Shown here one piece after another: positions 1-7,949 of a stretch of DNA of 36,695 nucleotides (its first letter is position 1; the number at the start of each line of letters is the position of its first letter). Source of the stretch: a virus. A program made the translations under genes and the position numbers. The notes beneath the pieces are model-generated. The model saw only the letters and a list, made by a program, of their open reading frames with translations, ran no database searches and was not told the origin of the DNA. The stretch spans positions 1 to 36,695 of the IMG/VR virus record IMGVR_UViG_3300025168_000258; one strand, 5' to 3'.

Positions 1-5
1 CACCG

Positions 6-131
6 TACCTCCCCACACCAGAGGAGAGGGAGGCCATGCCCATCCGACCGGAGATGCACGCTCGTAGCCGTGCGTATCAGGACGATCTAGCCCAGAGGGA
101 ATCGGTTCCCTCACGATACCTCAACGCCAAC
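6..131. repeat. Left copy of 126-bp terminal direct repeat
   Basis: These 126 bases recur without mismatch at the extreme right end of the window (36570-36695). The five bases before them (1-5) do not match the corresponding bases at the right end. The identity means the contig closes into a circle. It could be an assembly overlap of a circular or terminally redundant genome, or a genuine direct terminal repeat. Because the repeat lies inside an open reading frame rather than next to the non-coding early leader, I favour an assembly overlap. Confidence 0.95.
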
Positions 132-206
132 GGGTCGATTGCCCGTGACGTTGTTGTCGTGTATAACAGGAACGGCAGCCTTCGACGGGTAGAAGACTAC
201 AGATAA
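6..206 (+). CDS. Hypothetical early protein, 3' part of gene spanning the contig junction
   Basis: This is the continuation of the reading frame that begins with ATG at 36549. Joined across the 126-bp overlap it gives a 73-residue protein that ends at TAA 204-206. An in-frame ATG exists at 36, so a shorter product could be made, but the start at 36549 has a clear AAGGAGA ribosome site and is preferred. The product is hydrophilic and rich in Arg, Glu and Pro, with no recognisable domain. It belongs to the block of small early genes. Function unknown. Confidence 0.7.
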   Translation, partial: YLPTPEEREAMPIRPEMHARSRAYQDDLAQRESVPSRYLNANGSIARDVVVVYNRNGSLRRVEDYR

Positions 207-220
207 CAGGAGACACACCT

Positions 221-646
221 ATGCGTAACTACATCACGGACAACATTAATTCCCGGCGTCGCCAGTGGACTGCCTTTGATACGACTATCAAGTCGATCAG
301 GGTTCAGAGCGATCCATCTATCAGCCCAGTTATGTGGGAGGTGGATGACTACTACGAGTTCAGTATTGACATCAAGAGTGACGGCACCACGCTTTCGCTC
401 GAACACTTCCCCTCGTATGTGGCCCCGACTAACAGGGTAAACGAGGAGGGGTACACCAACCCCAACTCAAACCTCCCGGTTATGAACGAGAGGTACATCC
501 TTGAGCCCAAGTACCACAGCCTGCCTATTATCGTCGAGTTCTTTGGGGACTACAGCAGCGTGGTCATCTACGGCCTGCCCGATGAGGCGTATGTTGTTGT
601 TGATTGGAAGGAGGTTACCAATGAATGCGATAGTGATACTGAGTGA
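221..646 (+). CDS. Hypothetical early protein, 141 aa
   Basis: The ORF starts at ATG 221 behind a good ribosome site (AGGAGACACACC) and follows the junction gene by 14 bases. The product is acidic and rich in Tyr, Asp and Val, with alternating hydrophobic residues that suggest a mainly beta fold. No signal peptide, membrane segment or known motif is visible. It overlaps the next gene by 26 bases, which indicates translational coupling in one early transcript. I do not recognise the family. Position before the RNA polymerase makes an early host-takeover role plausible, but that is inference only. Confidence 0.75.
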   Translation: MRNYITDNINSRRRQWTAFDTTIKSIRVQSDPSISPVMWEVDDYYEFSIDIKSDGTTLSLEHFPSYVAPTNRVNEEGYTNPNSNLPVMNERYILEPKYHSLPIIVEFFGDYSSVVIYGLPDEAYVVVDWKEVTNECDSDTE

Positions 647-869
647 CGGGACAACGTGGACTACTATGGATGGGTGCTCTATCTGTATGGTCACTGACGA
701 GCAACTAGTCGATCTGAACTATGGCCTTTGTCCTTCCAATCTGCACAATCTTACGTGCGAGATCCGTCTTACTGACTGCACACCACCCAAGGAGATCGAG
801 ACAATCCACAGGGTGGTGGAAGAGGACGAGGGGAAGGATCATTTCAAGGAGGATTGGAGATCGAACTAA
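621..869 (+). CDS. Hypothetical early protein, 82 aa
   Basis: ATG 621 sits behind an AAGGAGGTTACC ribosome site inside the end of the preceding gene, so this start is preferred over an upstream in-frame codon at 501 that would overlap it much more. The 82-residue product contains five cysteines, including a CSIC pair near residues 20-23, and a charged C-terminal third. It might bind a metal, but the cysteine spacing does not match a zinc finger that I know. It overlaps the following Cys-rich gene by about 16 bases. Function unknown. Confidence 0.65.
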   Translation: MNAIVILSDGTTWTTMDGCSICMVTDEQLVDLNYGLCPSNLHNLTCEIRLTDCTPPKEIETIHRVVEEDEGKDHFKEDWRSN

Positions 870-1630
870 AACAAATCCCCAAGTTACGGGGCACGCTACT
901 GTGGGAAGGCCCATCGTTGCTGAACGGTGAGCCTATCGTTGCTATCGCAACTCTCAAGACATCCAACAGAAAAACGGGAGACATGATCCAGACATGGATA
1001 CTCCCCCAGAACATGAGGCCTACTGATGCCGTGGATAGTGGAGACGATAAGTCTATCTGCGGCGACTGTCCTCATCGTAAGATAGACGGCAAGCGTACTT
1101 GCTATGTCAACGTAGGTCAGGCACCGCTTCAGGTGTGGAAGTCCTACCGGGCAGGCAAGTACCCTAGGTTGCCCGAACTATCCGCGATAACAGAAGGCAG
1201 GCGTGTCCGCTTCGGTGCCTACGGTGACCCAGCGGCTGTGCCTGCTCACGTATGGCTACACCTCAAGCGTAATGCATCTGGCTGGACTGGGTATACACAC
1301 CAATGGCGTACCTGCGACCCCAACCTGATGGACCTATGTATGGCTTCTGTGGATAGTGAGGCCGAGGCTTCTGTGGCTACTGCCCTAGGGTGGAGGACAT
1401 TCAGGTGCCGCTCTGCTGATGAGCCCATATCTGACGGCGAGATAATGTGCCCCGCCTCAGACGAGGGAGGCAAGAAGACTACATGTGATACCTGCCTGCT
1501 GTGTGCGGGTAGATTTGCCAACAAAAAAAGAAAGATTCCCAACATTTCCATCGTCGTACATGGTCGGGGTGCGTTACACTTCGGTAATAATACGACGAGC
1601 AACACTCTACAGGAGACTAGTCATGAGTGA
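854..1630 (+). CDS. Cys-rich conserved phage protein (Gp88-like candidate)
   Basis: The 258-residue product has an N-terminal NRKTG motif followed by a CGDCPHR cluster and a second Cys-rich block near the C-terminus (CPASDEGGKKTTCDTCLLCAG spans two CxxC pairs), so metal binding is likely. The arrangement recalls phage proteins described as gene-product-88-like, but I cannot assign it firmly. The TTG at 854 lies only one base after AGGAGG, too close for a normal start. Initiation may use a rarer codon slightly downstream such as ATC 860, or the ATG at 982, which would drop the KTG motif. It overlaps the DUF932-like gene by 8 bases, so both are probably co-translated. Role in infection unknown. 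Confidence 0.6.
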   Translation: MEIELKQIPKLRGTLLWEGPSLLNGEPIVAIATLKTSNRKTGDMIQTWILPQNMRPTDAVDSGDDKSICGDCPHRKIDGKRTCYVNVGQAPLQVWKSYRAGKYPRLPELSAITEGRRVRFGAYGDPAAVPAHVWLHLKRNASGWTGYTHQWRTCDPNLMDLCMASVDSEAEASVATALGWRTFRCRSADEPISDGEIMCPASDEGGKKTTCDTCLLCAGRFANKKRKIPNISIVVHGRGALHFGNNTTSNTLQETSHE

Positions 1631-2480
1631 ATCGAACGAGATACAGGCCCCCAAGCCGTATGATGCAGCCGGATGGGGTGACCTTGTTACCCGGCGGCAA
1701 GTCGAACGCCTTGATGAGACGCCCCGTGCTACCCAGACACACCAGCCGGTGCCTCACCATGTGTGCATCGACTACGTTCAGGACTGCCTGACCCGCAGGG
1801 AATTCGTCCTTAGTGAGCCGACTATCTATCTGGATAGCAGCCGACACAACCTGTACGCTGGGTGGGGCATCCGGCACAAGAGCCTGCCCCCTTCTAAGGG
1901 CTTTGGGTGGGAGTGCTTCCTCCTGAATAGCAACAACAAGAAGAGGTCCATGATGGTTGGTGCGGGTAACACTACCTTCATCTGCGGTAACGGAATGCAG
2001 ATCGCACCCTTGGGTATGTACCGTGCTAAGCATACTAAGAACGTAGGTGCCGTGGATAAGTCCGGGCTTCCCCGGTGGCAGGGCAGGCTTCTCCGTATGG
2101 TTAACCGCATCGACGTAGAGTGTCGGCGTATTCACCATGTGGTAACGTCCTGCAAGCAGGTCATACTTGACCCAGACAGTAAGACCCACAGGGCTCATGT
2201 CCGATCTGTCGTGCTTCAGTCAGCCCATGAGAAAAAGATGAATGCTGCTGGTGCCCTATCTGTGTACAACCATTGGCTTACTCCGGAGCATGACGAGTTC
2301 AAGGAGGACAAGAGTGTGTGGCGTTTGATGCAGGCCTACACAAGTCAGGCCCGTGGCAAGACACAGTTCGAGAGCCATGACAATATGATCCACATGTTCG
2401 ATACGTTCGCCGATGAGTTCGGTACTGTCAAGATGTCAACCCTTAAAGACCCCGTCGCAATACCGGGAGGTGACTTTTGA
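1623..2480 (+). CDS. DUF932-like protein
   Basis: The start at ATG 1623 is chosen because of the AGGAGACTAGTC ribosome site; an upstream in-frame codon at 1485 would overlap the previous gene by about 150 bases. The 285-residue product carries the core pattern of the DUF932 / phage-plasmid-like family: a segment LLLNSNNKKRSMMVGAG followed by TTFICGNGM, with a basic helical C-terminal half. DUF932 proteins are widespread on plasmids and phages and their biochemical role is not settled. It shares its stop with the TTG start of the next ORF. Being directly upstream of the RNA polymerase is uncommon for T7 itself, where kinase and host-interaction genes lie. Confidence 0.65.
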   Translation: MSESNEIQAPKPYDAAGWGDLVTRRQVERLDETPRATQTHQPVPHHVCIDYVQDCLTRREFVLSEPTIYLDSSRHNLYAGWGIRHKSLPPSKGFGWECFLLNSNNKKRSMMVGAGNTTFICGNGMQIAPLGMYRAKHTKNVGAVDKSGLPRWQGRLLRMVNRIDVECRRIHHVVTSCKQVILDPDSKTHRAHVRSVVLQSAHEKKMNAAGALSVYNHWLTPEHDEFKEDKSVWRLMQAYTSQARGKTQFESHDNMIHMFDTFADEFGTVKMSTLKDPVAIPGGDF

Positions 2481-2722
2481 AACCCAGCCCACAACAACAA
2501 GAGTTCCTTGACGAGTGCGGGGCACTTGGAGAGATTGTATACGACACCGTTGAGGCCCTTCTCACTACCTACGAAGACAAGGGGGTAGGAGGGACGGAGC
2601 CGGTAATGATGGTGCTATGGGAACTAATCACAAGCCAACTCCTGAGGAATGGAGTAGACGGATTGAAGTTGCGTGTACTCCTCATGGAGTTGCAGGATGA
2701 TGTGGAAGAAGAGCAGAAGTAA
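2477..2722 (+). CDS. Hypothetical protein, 81 aa, TTG start
   Basis: The ORF begins with TTG at 2477 overlapping the stop codon of the DUF932-like gene (TTGA), with GGGAGGTGA at a suitable distance; no ATG replaces it. It ends directly against the ATG of the RNA polymerase with no gap. The product is small, acidic and predicted helical, with a Glu/Asp-rich tail. No known motif. Tight coupling on both sides supports that it is translated and may help set polymerase expression, which is inference. Confidence 0.65.
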   Translation: MKPSPQQQEFLDECGALGEIVYDTVEALLTTYEDKGVGGTEPVMMVLWELITSQLLRNGVDGLKLRVLLMELQDDVEEEQK

Positions 2723-5113
2723 ATGAGGCAGTCCGACCTAGAACTTGAGATGATCGAACTTGGCAAGTCTAGGTACTGGTCTGCTGTACATAAGGCTAAG
2801 GAACTAGGTATAGAATCCACAACCTCTCCGGGTCAGCGGCTGCTGGCCGAGGCTGTCACCCACATGGGAGACGCCTTGGTTCAGTGGCTCGTTGACGCGG
2901 GGAGCAAGCCCGGCAGGAGACACAGGGCACACGAGTATCTGTCTCAACTAACACCGGGTGTTGTCGCCGCCATCACTTCAAGGTGTGTGCTTGACTGCAT
3001 ATCCCAGAACCGTAAGATTACCGCAACGGCAGTGCATGTCGCTAGGCTACTCGAAGATGAGTTAAAGTTTAAGCACCTAAAGGATGCCGAGCCTGCCCTA
3101 TGGCGTCACATCTTTAGGAATATAGACAGGCATAAGTCTTACGAAACCAAGGCTAAGTTCATCAAGAACACTGCAAGGTATAATGATATTCACTTTGCCG
3201 CGTGGCCTAAGAAGGATGCTGTATCCGTAGGTATTGTGTGCATTGAGTTGCTCCGACAATCCACTGGTATAGTTGAGATTGTTACCAGAGGAGACACTAG
3301 GGGTAGGTCGGTTACTCTCGTCCGTCCCTCCGATGATCTGATGCTCTGGCTCAAGTCATCCCATGAACGATGCGAGTTGCTTAAACCAGTACATATGCCC
3401 ATGGTTCAGTGCCCTAAAGACTGGGGACCCAATAAAGCAGGAGGATTCTACAGCCCTTCGCTTGCCCCAAGGGGCCTAGTCAAGGCATATAATAAGGAGT
3501 ACCTCAAGGAGACAGAGGGACTCGACATGCCTAAGGTTTACAGGTCTGTCAATCGACTTCAAAGAACTGCTTTAGTTGTAGATAGTAAACTGATTGGAGT
3601 GATGCGTCACTTCTGGGAGAACGGGTATGCGGTAGGGGGGCTGCCCTCTAACGAGGATAAACCCCTGCCCTCTAAGCCTCTCGATATTTCGGACAACGAA
3701 GAGTCACGCAGGGAGTGGAGGCGTGACGCTGCCCGGATACACTTCGATAACGAGAGGCAGCAGAGCAAAAGACTACAGGTTTCTAAGGTCCTTTACTTGG
3801 CTGACAAGTTTAAGGATACAACTATTCACTACGCTCATGAATGCGACTTTAGATCGAGAGATTATCCAGTCGCTTCATTCTTACACCCACAGGGTCCTGA
3901 CTGGGCTAGGTCCTCCCTTCGTTTCGCAAGGGGGGTCCCGATAACCGATGACAATGGTGTGTCTTGGTTAGCGGTGCATGCTGCAAACAAGTGGGGTAAT
4001 GACAAGGTATCATTTAATGATCGAGTGAGGTGGGTAGAAGAGAACGAGAAGATGATCCGTGCTGTTGCTAAAGATCCTTTCCGTAACATGGAATGGACTG
4101 ACGCCGACTCACCTTTTCACTTTCTCAATGCGGCCTTTGAGTGGTCGGCTTTCTTGGATTGCGGCATGGGCTTTGTCTCCAGCCTCCCAGTCTCCCAAGA
4201 TGCTACTACTCAGGGGTTGCAAATATATGCTAAACTACTTCTCGACCCAGTGGCTGGGCTCGCTACTAATGTACTGCCCAGAGACACACCCGGCGACATC
4301 TACCAAGACGTTGCTGATCGTGTTATTGAGAAACTTAAAGTAAGCACCGACCCCTATGCATCCTCTTGGTTGTCGTTCGGAATAACGAGGAAGGCAACCA
4401 AGCGTCAGACTATGACTCTTACATACGGGGCCGTGTTCTTTTCCTGCAAGGAGTACACGACGGAATGGTTCTACGAGCAGTTGTCTGAGGGAAGGACAAA
4501 CCCGTTCGGAGATGAGACCTATCGTCCTTGTAGGTTCTTAGCGACCCTTATATGGGAAGCAATCAGTGAGGTTGTCCAGTCTGCACAGGTTGGCATGGCG
4601 TGGTTACGTGAGGTTGCTCGTATCTTTATGGAGAACGACACCACCATTAGATGGTACACCCCCAATAACTTTCTTGTGCAGATGGACTACCCAAATATGA
4701 GGAAGCATGAGGTCAAGACATCCATCGGTCCTGTTATTAGGCAGCACCGTATACGGATGGCAACTGAAGAAAGAGATAGAAGGAAGAACATTAATGCTAT
4801 CGCTGCCAACTACGTCCACTCGCTAGACGGGCTTGGAGGTTTGTTAGGAGAGATAGTGTGCATGGCTGAAGATCAAGGCATCGAGGACATCCTCGCTTGT
4901 CACGACAACGGATCGGTGCATGCACAAAACGTCGGGGTATTCGGAGGGTGTATTAGACAGAGTGCATATAACATATTCAACGAAGACTTGTTGTCTGATT
5001 TTGCAGAACAAGCGTTGCACCTGCTGCCTTCTGGAGTACACTTACCGGATACCCCACAGAGAGGAAGCATGGATCTGACTAAGGTGTTAGATAGCATGTA
5101 CTATTGGAACTAA
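2723..5113 (+). CDS. T7-type single-subunit DNA-directed RNA polymerase
   Basis: This 796-residue enzyme transcribes the middle and late phage genes from phage-specific promoters. Catalytic landmarks of the T7 family are all present: the first metal-binding Asp at 493 (in SQDATTQGLQ), the O-helix TRKATKRQTMTLTYG with Lys560 and Tyr568 (T7 Lys631 and Tyr639), the palm segment ANYVHSLDG, and the second metal-binding His727-Asp728 (T7 His811-Asp812). A region corresponding to the T7 specificity loop follows WYTPNNF. The protein is about 90 residues shorter than T7 RNA polymerase (883), mostly in the N-terminal promoter-binding domain, so its promoters need not look like T7 ones. The ATG directly follows the previous stop. 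The usual T7 inhibitor lysozyme gene is not found nearby. Confidence 0.97.
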   Translation: MRQSDLELEMIELGKSRYWSAVHKAKELGIESTTSPGQRLLAEAVTHMGDALVQWLVDAGSKPGRRHRAHEYLSQLTPGVVAAITSRCVLDCISQNRKITATAVHVARLLEDELKFKHLKDAEPALWRHIFRNIDRHKSYETKAKFIKNTARYNDIHFAAWPKKDAVSVGIVCIELLRQSTGIVEIVTRGDTRGRSVTLVRPSDDLMLWLKSSHERCELLKPVHMPMVQCPKDWGPNKAGGFYSPSLAPRGLVKAYNKEYLKETEGLDMPKVYRSVNRLQRTALVVDSKLIGVMRHFWENGYAVGGLPSNEDKPLPSKPLDISDNEESRREWRRDAARIHFDNERQQSKRLQVSKVLYLADKFKDTTIHYAHECDFRSRDYPVASFLHPQGPDWARSSLRFARGVPITDDNGVSWLAVHAANKWGNDKVSFNDRVRWVEENEKMIRAVAKDPFRNMEWTDADSPFHFLNAAFEWSAFLDCGMGFVSSLPVSQDATTQGLQIYAKLLLDPVAGLATNVLPRDTPGDIYQDVADRVIEKLKVSTDPYASSWLSFGITRKATKRQTMTLTYGAVFFSCKEYTTEWFYEQLSEGRTNPFGDETYRPCRFLATLIWEAISEVVQSAQVGMAWLREVARIFMENDTTIRWYTPNNFLVQMDYPNMRKHEVKTSIGPVIRQHRIRMATEERDRRKNINAIAANYVHSLDGLGGLLGEIVCMAEDQGIEDILACHDNGSVHAQNVGVFGGCIRQSAYNIFNEDLLSDFAEQALHLLPSGVHLPDTPQRGSMDLTKVLDSMYYWN

Positions 5114-5134
5114 CGTATAAACAGGGAAACAAAC

Positions 5135-5785
5135 ATGGCATACGCACAGAAACCGCAACTCACTTCTCCCGAGGGTGAGGCCCTCTACCCTTCGTTGACT
5201 ACCCCAGACATGGGACCCAACGATGCATGGGCAGGGCAGGGAGGCAAGTACAACGTCAAACTTATCATGGACCCAGCCGAGTGCGCAGGATTCATGAAGG
5301 AGATTGATCGCCTGTACGATGACAACTATGCATCTCAGTGTGAGAAGAATGGCGACAATATCAAGAAGGCTAACAAGCCATACTCAGACCACCGAGATCA
5401 GGACGGCAACCCTACCGGCAAGATTCAGTTTAACTTTGCGATGAAGGCCAAGGGTACCACAAAGACCGGCGAACAGTTCGACCGCAAGCCCAAGTTCTTC
5501 GGCCCTGATGGCGGGACTATCCCCTTCGATCAGGTCCCCTCGCTGGGTAACGGAAGCATGCTGAAGATTAGTCACTTTGTTGACGGCTGGTACACCTCCA
5601 TGGCTGGTGCTGGCGTGTCCCTTAGAATCCGGGGCGTGCAGATCATCAACGTAATCGAGCGTGACTCCGGCGGCAACGCTTCCGACCACGGGTTCTCAGC
5701 AGTTGGCGAGGCATTGACTACAACCTCCTCTCCCACGGTGGAGTCTGTTGATGCGGCCCTCGAAGAGAGTGACCATGAATTCTAA
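5135..5785 (+). CDS. Single-stranded DNA-binding protein (T7 gp2.5-like, DUF2815 type)
   Basis: The 216-residue protein is the first gene after the RNA polymerase, where T7-like phages carry gp2.5. It has an OB-fold-like middle with conserved segments such as GKIQFNFAMKAKG and FFGPDGGTIPFD, and an acidic flexible tail that ends EESDHEF. An acidic tail with a terminal Phe is the feature by which T7 gp2.5 contacts the DNA polymerase and helicase. It should coat ssDNA at the fork and promote annealing. The start follows AGGGAAACAAAC. The gene overlaps the following nuclease by 11 bases. Confidence 0.9.
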   Translation: MAYAQKPQLTSPEGEALYPSLTTPDMGPNDAWAGQGGKYNVKLIMDPAECAGFMKEIDRLYDDNYASQCEKNGDNIKKANKPYSDHRDQDGNPTGKIQFNFAMKAKGTTKTGEQFDRKPKFFGPDGGTIPFDQVPSLGNGSMLKISHFVDGWYTSMAGAGVSLRIRGVQIINVIERDSGGNASDHGFSAVGEALTTTSSPTVESVDAALEESDHEF

Positions 5786-6152
5786 AGCCAAGGGGAAGAG
5801 GGGCGAACTAGAGGCGCGTGACTACGTCAGGCAACACTGGTTCGCCCCTCGTTGTATCCGGTCTGCACAGGCTGGCGGTGCTTTCGCTGCCGACCTGCTG
5901 CACGCTGGTGATAACCTGCATGTCGAGGTGAAGCGTAGGCAGAAGATTGCCGCTACTCACTTCATGAGGCAGGCGGAACAGGACTGCGGGGATAAGGATG
6001 TCCCCGTGGTCCTGATGCGTGAGGATAATTACTCATCGTGGTTGGTAGTCCTACGTATTGAGGACACTGATCGTTTTATTGACATCATTAAAGAAAACAA
6101 GGAGACAAGTGATGACTGCACAGATGACGCTATTCGAGGAGGTGAAGAGTAA
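5775..6152 (+). CDS. PD-(D/E)XK endonuclease (Holliday-junction resolvase-like)
   Basis: With ATG 5775 the product is 125 residues. The fold signature is clear: GKRGELEAR with Glu11, then AADLL with Asp40, then HVEVKRR with Glu51 and Lys53, the usual E-D-ExK metal site of small archaeal and phage resolvases. It sits where T7 has endonuclease I (gene 3), which resolves branched DNA and degrades host DNA, so the same job is likely. An upstream in-frame start at 5748 would lie inside the SSB gene and has no ribosome site. The acidic tail overlaps the next gene. Confidence 0.85.
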   Translation: MNSKAKGKRGELEARDYVRQHWFAPRCIRSAQAGGAFAADLLHAGDNLHVEVKRRQKIAATHFMRQAEQDCGDKDVPVVLMREDNYSSWLVVLRIEDTDRFIDIIKENKETSDDCTDDAIRGGEE

Positions 6153-6357
6153 CAGAGGAGTCAAGACCCATAGGATGCGGGTGCTCGACCACCTTATCTA
6201 CCGCAAGACTATTACCCCGCTTGAGGCTTTGGGGTGCTACGGGATCATGAGGCTTGCACCTCGTATCCTTGAGTTGCGAGAGATGGGGCACAAGATCGAG
6301 ACTAAACTCCGTACTGATCCGATGGGAAAGAAGTATGCACAATATCGACTCGTCTGA
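6112..6357 (+). CDS. Small helix-turn-helix protein
   Basis: ATG 6112 follows AAGGAGACAAGTG, which decides it over an upstream in-frame codon at 6058. The 81-residue product has the layout of the small winged helix-turn-helix proteins common in phage replication regions: a helix with RVLDHLIYRKT, then ITPLEALGCYGIMRLAPRI as helix-turn-helix, then a basic wing ending KKYAQYRLV. It probably binds DNA, perhaps as a regulator or helicase accessory. It overlaps the nuclease gene by 41 bases and the primase-helicase gene by 23. Target unknown. Confidence 0.75.
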   Translation: MTAQMTLFEEVKSNRGVKTHRMRVLDHLIYRKTITPLEALGCYGIMRLAPRILELREMGHKIETKLRTDPMGKKYAQYRLV

Positions 6358-7948
6358 GTTCGTTAAGAAAGAACCGTGCCCCTCCTGTGGCTCCAAGGAT
6401 AACTTGGCTAGGTACAGCGACGGACACGGTTTCTGCTTTGGGTGTCGGCATTATGAGCACCCGGATGGCACTGTAAAACAGGAGACTAGACCAGTGGCAA
6501 ATTTAATTGACAGTGAGTACATGCCGTTGAACAAACGTGCGATCACCGAGGATACCTGCAAGAAGTGGGACTACGGTGTTGGCGAGTACAACGGTACACC
6601 TGTTCACGTTTCAAACTACTGCGACGAGAACGGCAAGTGTGTTGCACAGAAACTCCGCTTTCCCAACAAGGACTTTGTGTGGCTGGGCGAGCCCAAGAAG
6701 GCAGGGCTCTTTGGTTCTAACATCTGGCGTGAAGGCGGCAAGATGGTTACGGTTTGTGAGGGAGAGATCGACGCCCTTACTGTGTCCCAGTTGTGGGGCA
6801 ACAAGTGGCCTACTGTATCCGTCCCCAACGGTGCCGCAGGTGCGGCTAAGTCTATTGCTAAGCATATTGACTGGCTTGAGAAGTTCGACTCTGTTGTCTT
6901 CTGCTTCGATCAGGATGACCCCGGTCGTAATGCAGCAACCGAGTGTGCCAAACTCCTATCCCCGGGCAAGGCTAAGATTGTCCACACCCTTCCCGGCAAC
7001 GACCCCAACGAATGTCTGGTCAACGGCAAGGGTGAGGAAGTTATCAACGCAATCTGGGGTGCCAAGGTTTATCGCCCAGATGGTGTTGTCGCTGGCGAAG
7101 ACTTGTGGGATGTGATTATGGAAGAGAATAGTGTCACATCTGTGGACTACCCATGGAACGGCATGAACGAGAAACTCTTCGGTATTCGTCAGGGCGAACT
7201 ACTGACCCTCACCTCCGGCACCGGCATCGGCAAGTCCTCTGTGTGCAGGGAACTGTGCCACTACCTTATTGTTCAGGGACATAAGGTTGGGTACATTGCA
7301 CTTGAGGAGAGCGTTAAGCGTTCAGCCGAGGGCGTGATGGGCGTTGCCATGAACGTGCCTCCCCACCTGTGGGAGCAGCAGGGCGTGACAGAGGAACAAA
7401 AACGAGAGGCTTTCGAGTATTCTGTTGGGTCAGGACGCATGGTGCTGTATGATCACTTCGGTAGTCAGGACCCAGAGAACCTGCTACACCAGATCCGATA
7501 CATGAATCGCTCCATGGGGTGCAGTCACATCTTCCTTGATCACCTGAGTATTGTAGTCAGTGGTATGGGTGAGGGCGACGAGCGTCGCATCATCGACAAC
7601 ACCATGACGAAATTGCGCAGTTTAGTGGAGGAACTTGGCATCGCACTTATTCTCGTGTCTCACCTCAAGCGTCCCGATGGTAGGGGCCACGAGGAGGGAG
7701 CACAGACTAGCCTCAGTCAACTGCGGGGTAGCCATGCTATTGCACAGTTGTCCGACGGTGTCATCGGCATGGAGCGTAACCAGCAGGACGAGATCCAAGC
7801 CAACGTACTGACGCTGCGGGTACTCAAGAACCGTTACAGCGGGGACACGGGCTTGGCCTGTCAGTTGGAATACTGCAAGGAGACAGGCAGGCTGTCCGAG
7901 TGGACTGCCCCTGACACAGTAGAGGTACCTAATCAACAGGGAGGCTAA
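6335..7948 (+). CDS. Primase-helicase (T7 gp4-like)
   Basis: The 537-residue protein combines primase and replicative helicase. From the N-terminus: a zinc ribbon with Cys15, Cys18, Cys34 and Cys37; a TOPRIM primase core with Glu142 in CEGEIDAL and the DQDD cluster at 192-195; and a RecA-like DnaB-type helicase with Walker A GTGIGKSS at about 295-302, Walker B Asp402 in FLDHLS, and the H3-like segment LVSHLKRP. Residues therefore exist for RNA primer synthesis and for nucleotide-driven 5'-3' unwinding. The start at ATG 6335 is used because it has GGGAAAG upstream and places the zinc ribbon at residue 15; an earlier in-frame codon at 6254 lies deep in the previous gene. One base separates it from the DNA polymerase gene. 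Confidence 0.95.
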   Translation: MHNIDSSEFVKKEPCPSCGSKDNLARYSDGHGFCFGCRHYEHPDGTVKQETRPVANLIDSEYMPLNKRAITEDTCKKWDYGVGEYNGTPVHVSNYCDENGKCVAQKLRFPNKDFVWLGEPKKAGLFGSNIWREGGKMVTVCEGEIDALTVSQLWGNKWPTVSVPNGAAGAAKSIAKHIDWLEKFDSVVFCFDQDDPGRNAATECAKLLSPGKAKIVHTLPGNDPNECLVNGKGEEVINAIWGAKVYRPDGVVAGEDLWDVIMEENSVTSVDYPWNGMNEKLFGIRQGELLTLTSGTGIGKSSVCRELCHYLIVQGHKVGYIALEESVKRSAEGVMGVAMNVPPHLWEQQGVTEEQKREAFEYSVGSGRMVLYDHFGSQDPENLLHQIRYMNRSMGCSHIFLDHLSIVVSGMGEGDERRIIDNTMTKLRSLVEELGIALILVSHLKRPDGRGHEEGAQTSLSQLRGSHAIAQLSDGVIGMERNQQDEIQANVLTLRVLKNRYSGDTGLACQLEYCKETGRLSEWTAPDTVEVPNQQGG

Positions 7949-7949
7949 G

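Noticed and set aside
6537-7115. Plus-strand ORF of 192 codons inside the primase-helicase gene
   Set aside because: It is out of frame with the TOPRIM motifs, is Ser/Arg/Pro-rich and has no plausible ribosome site.
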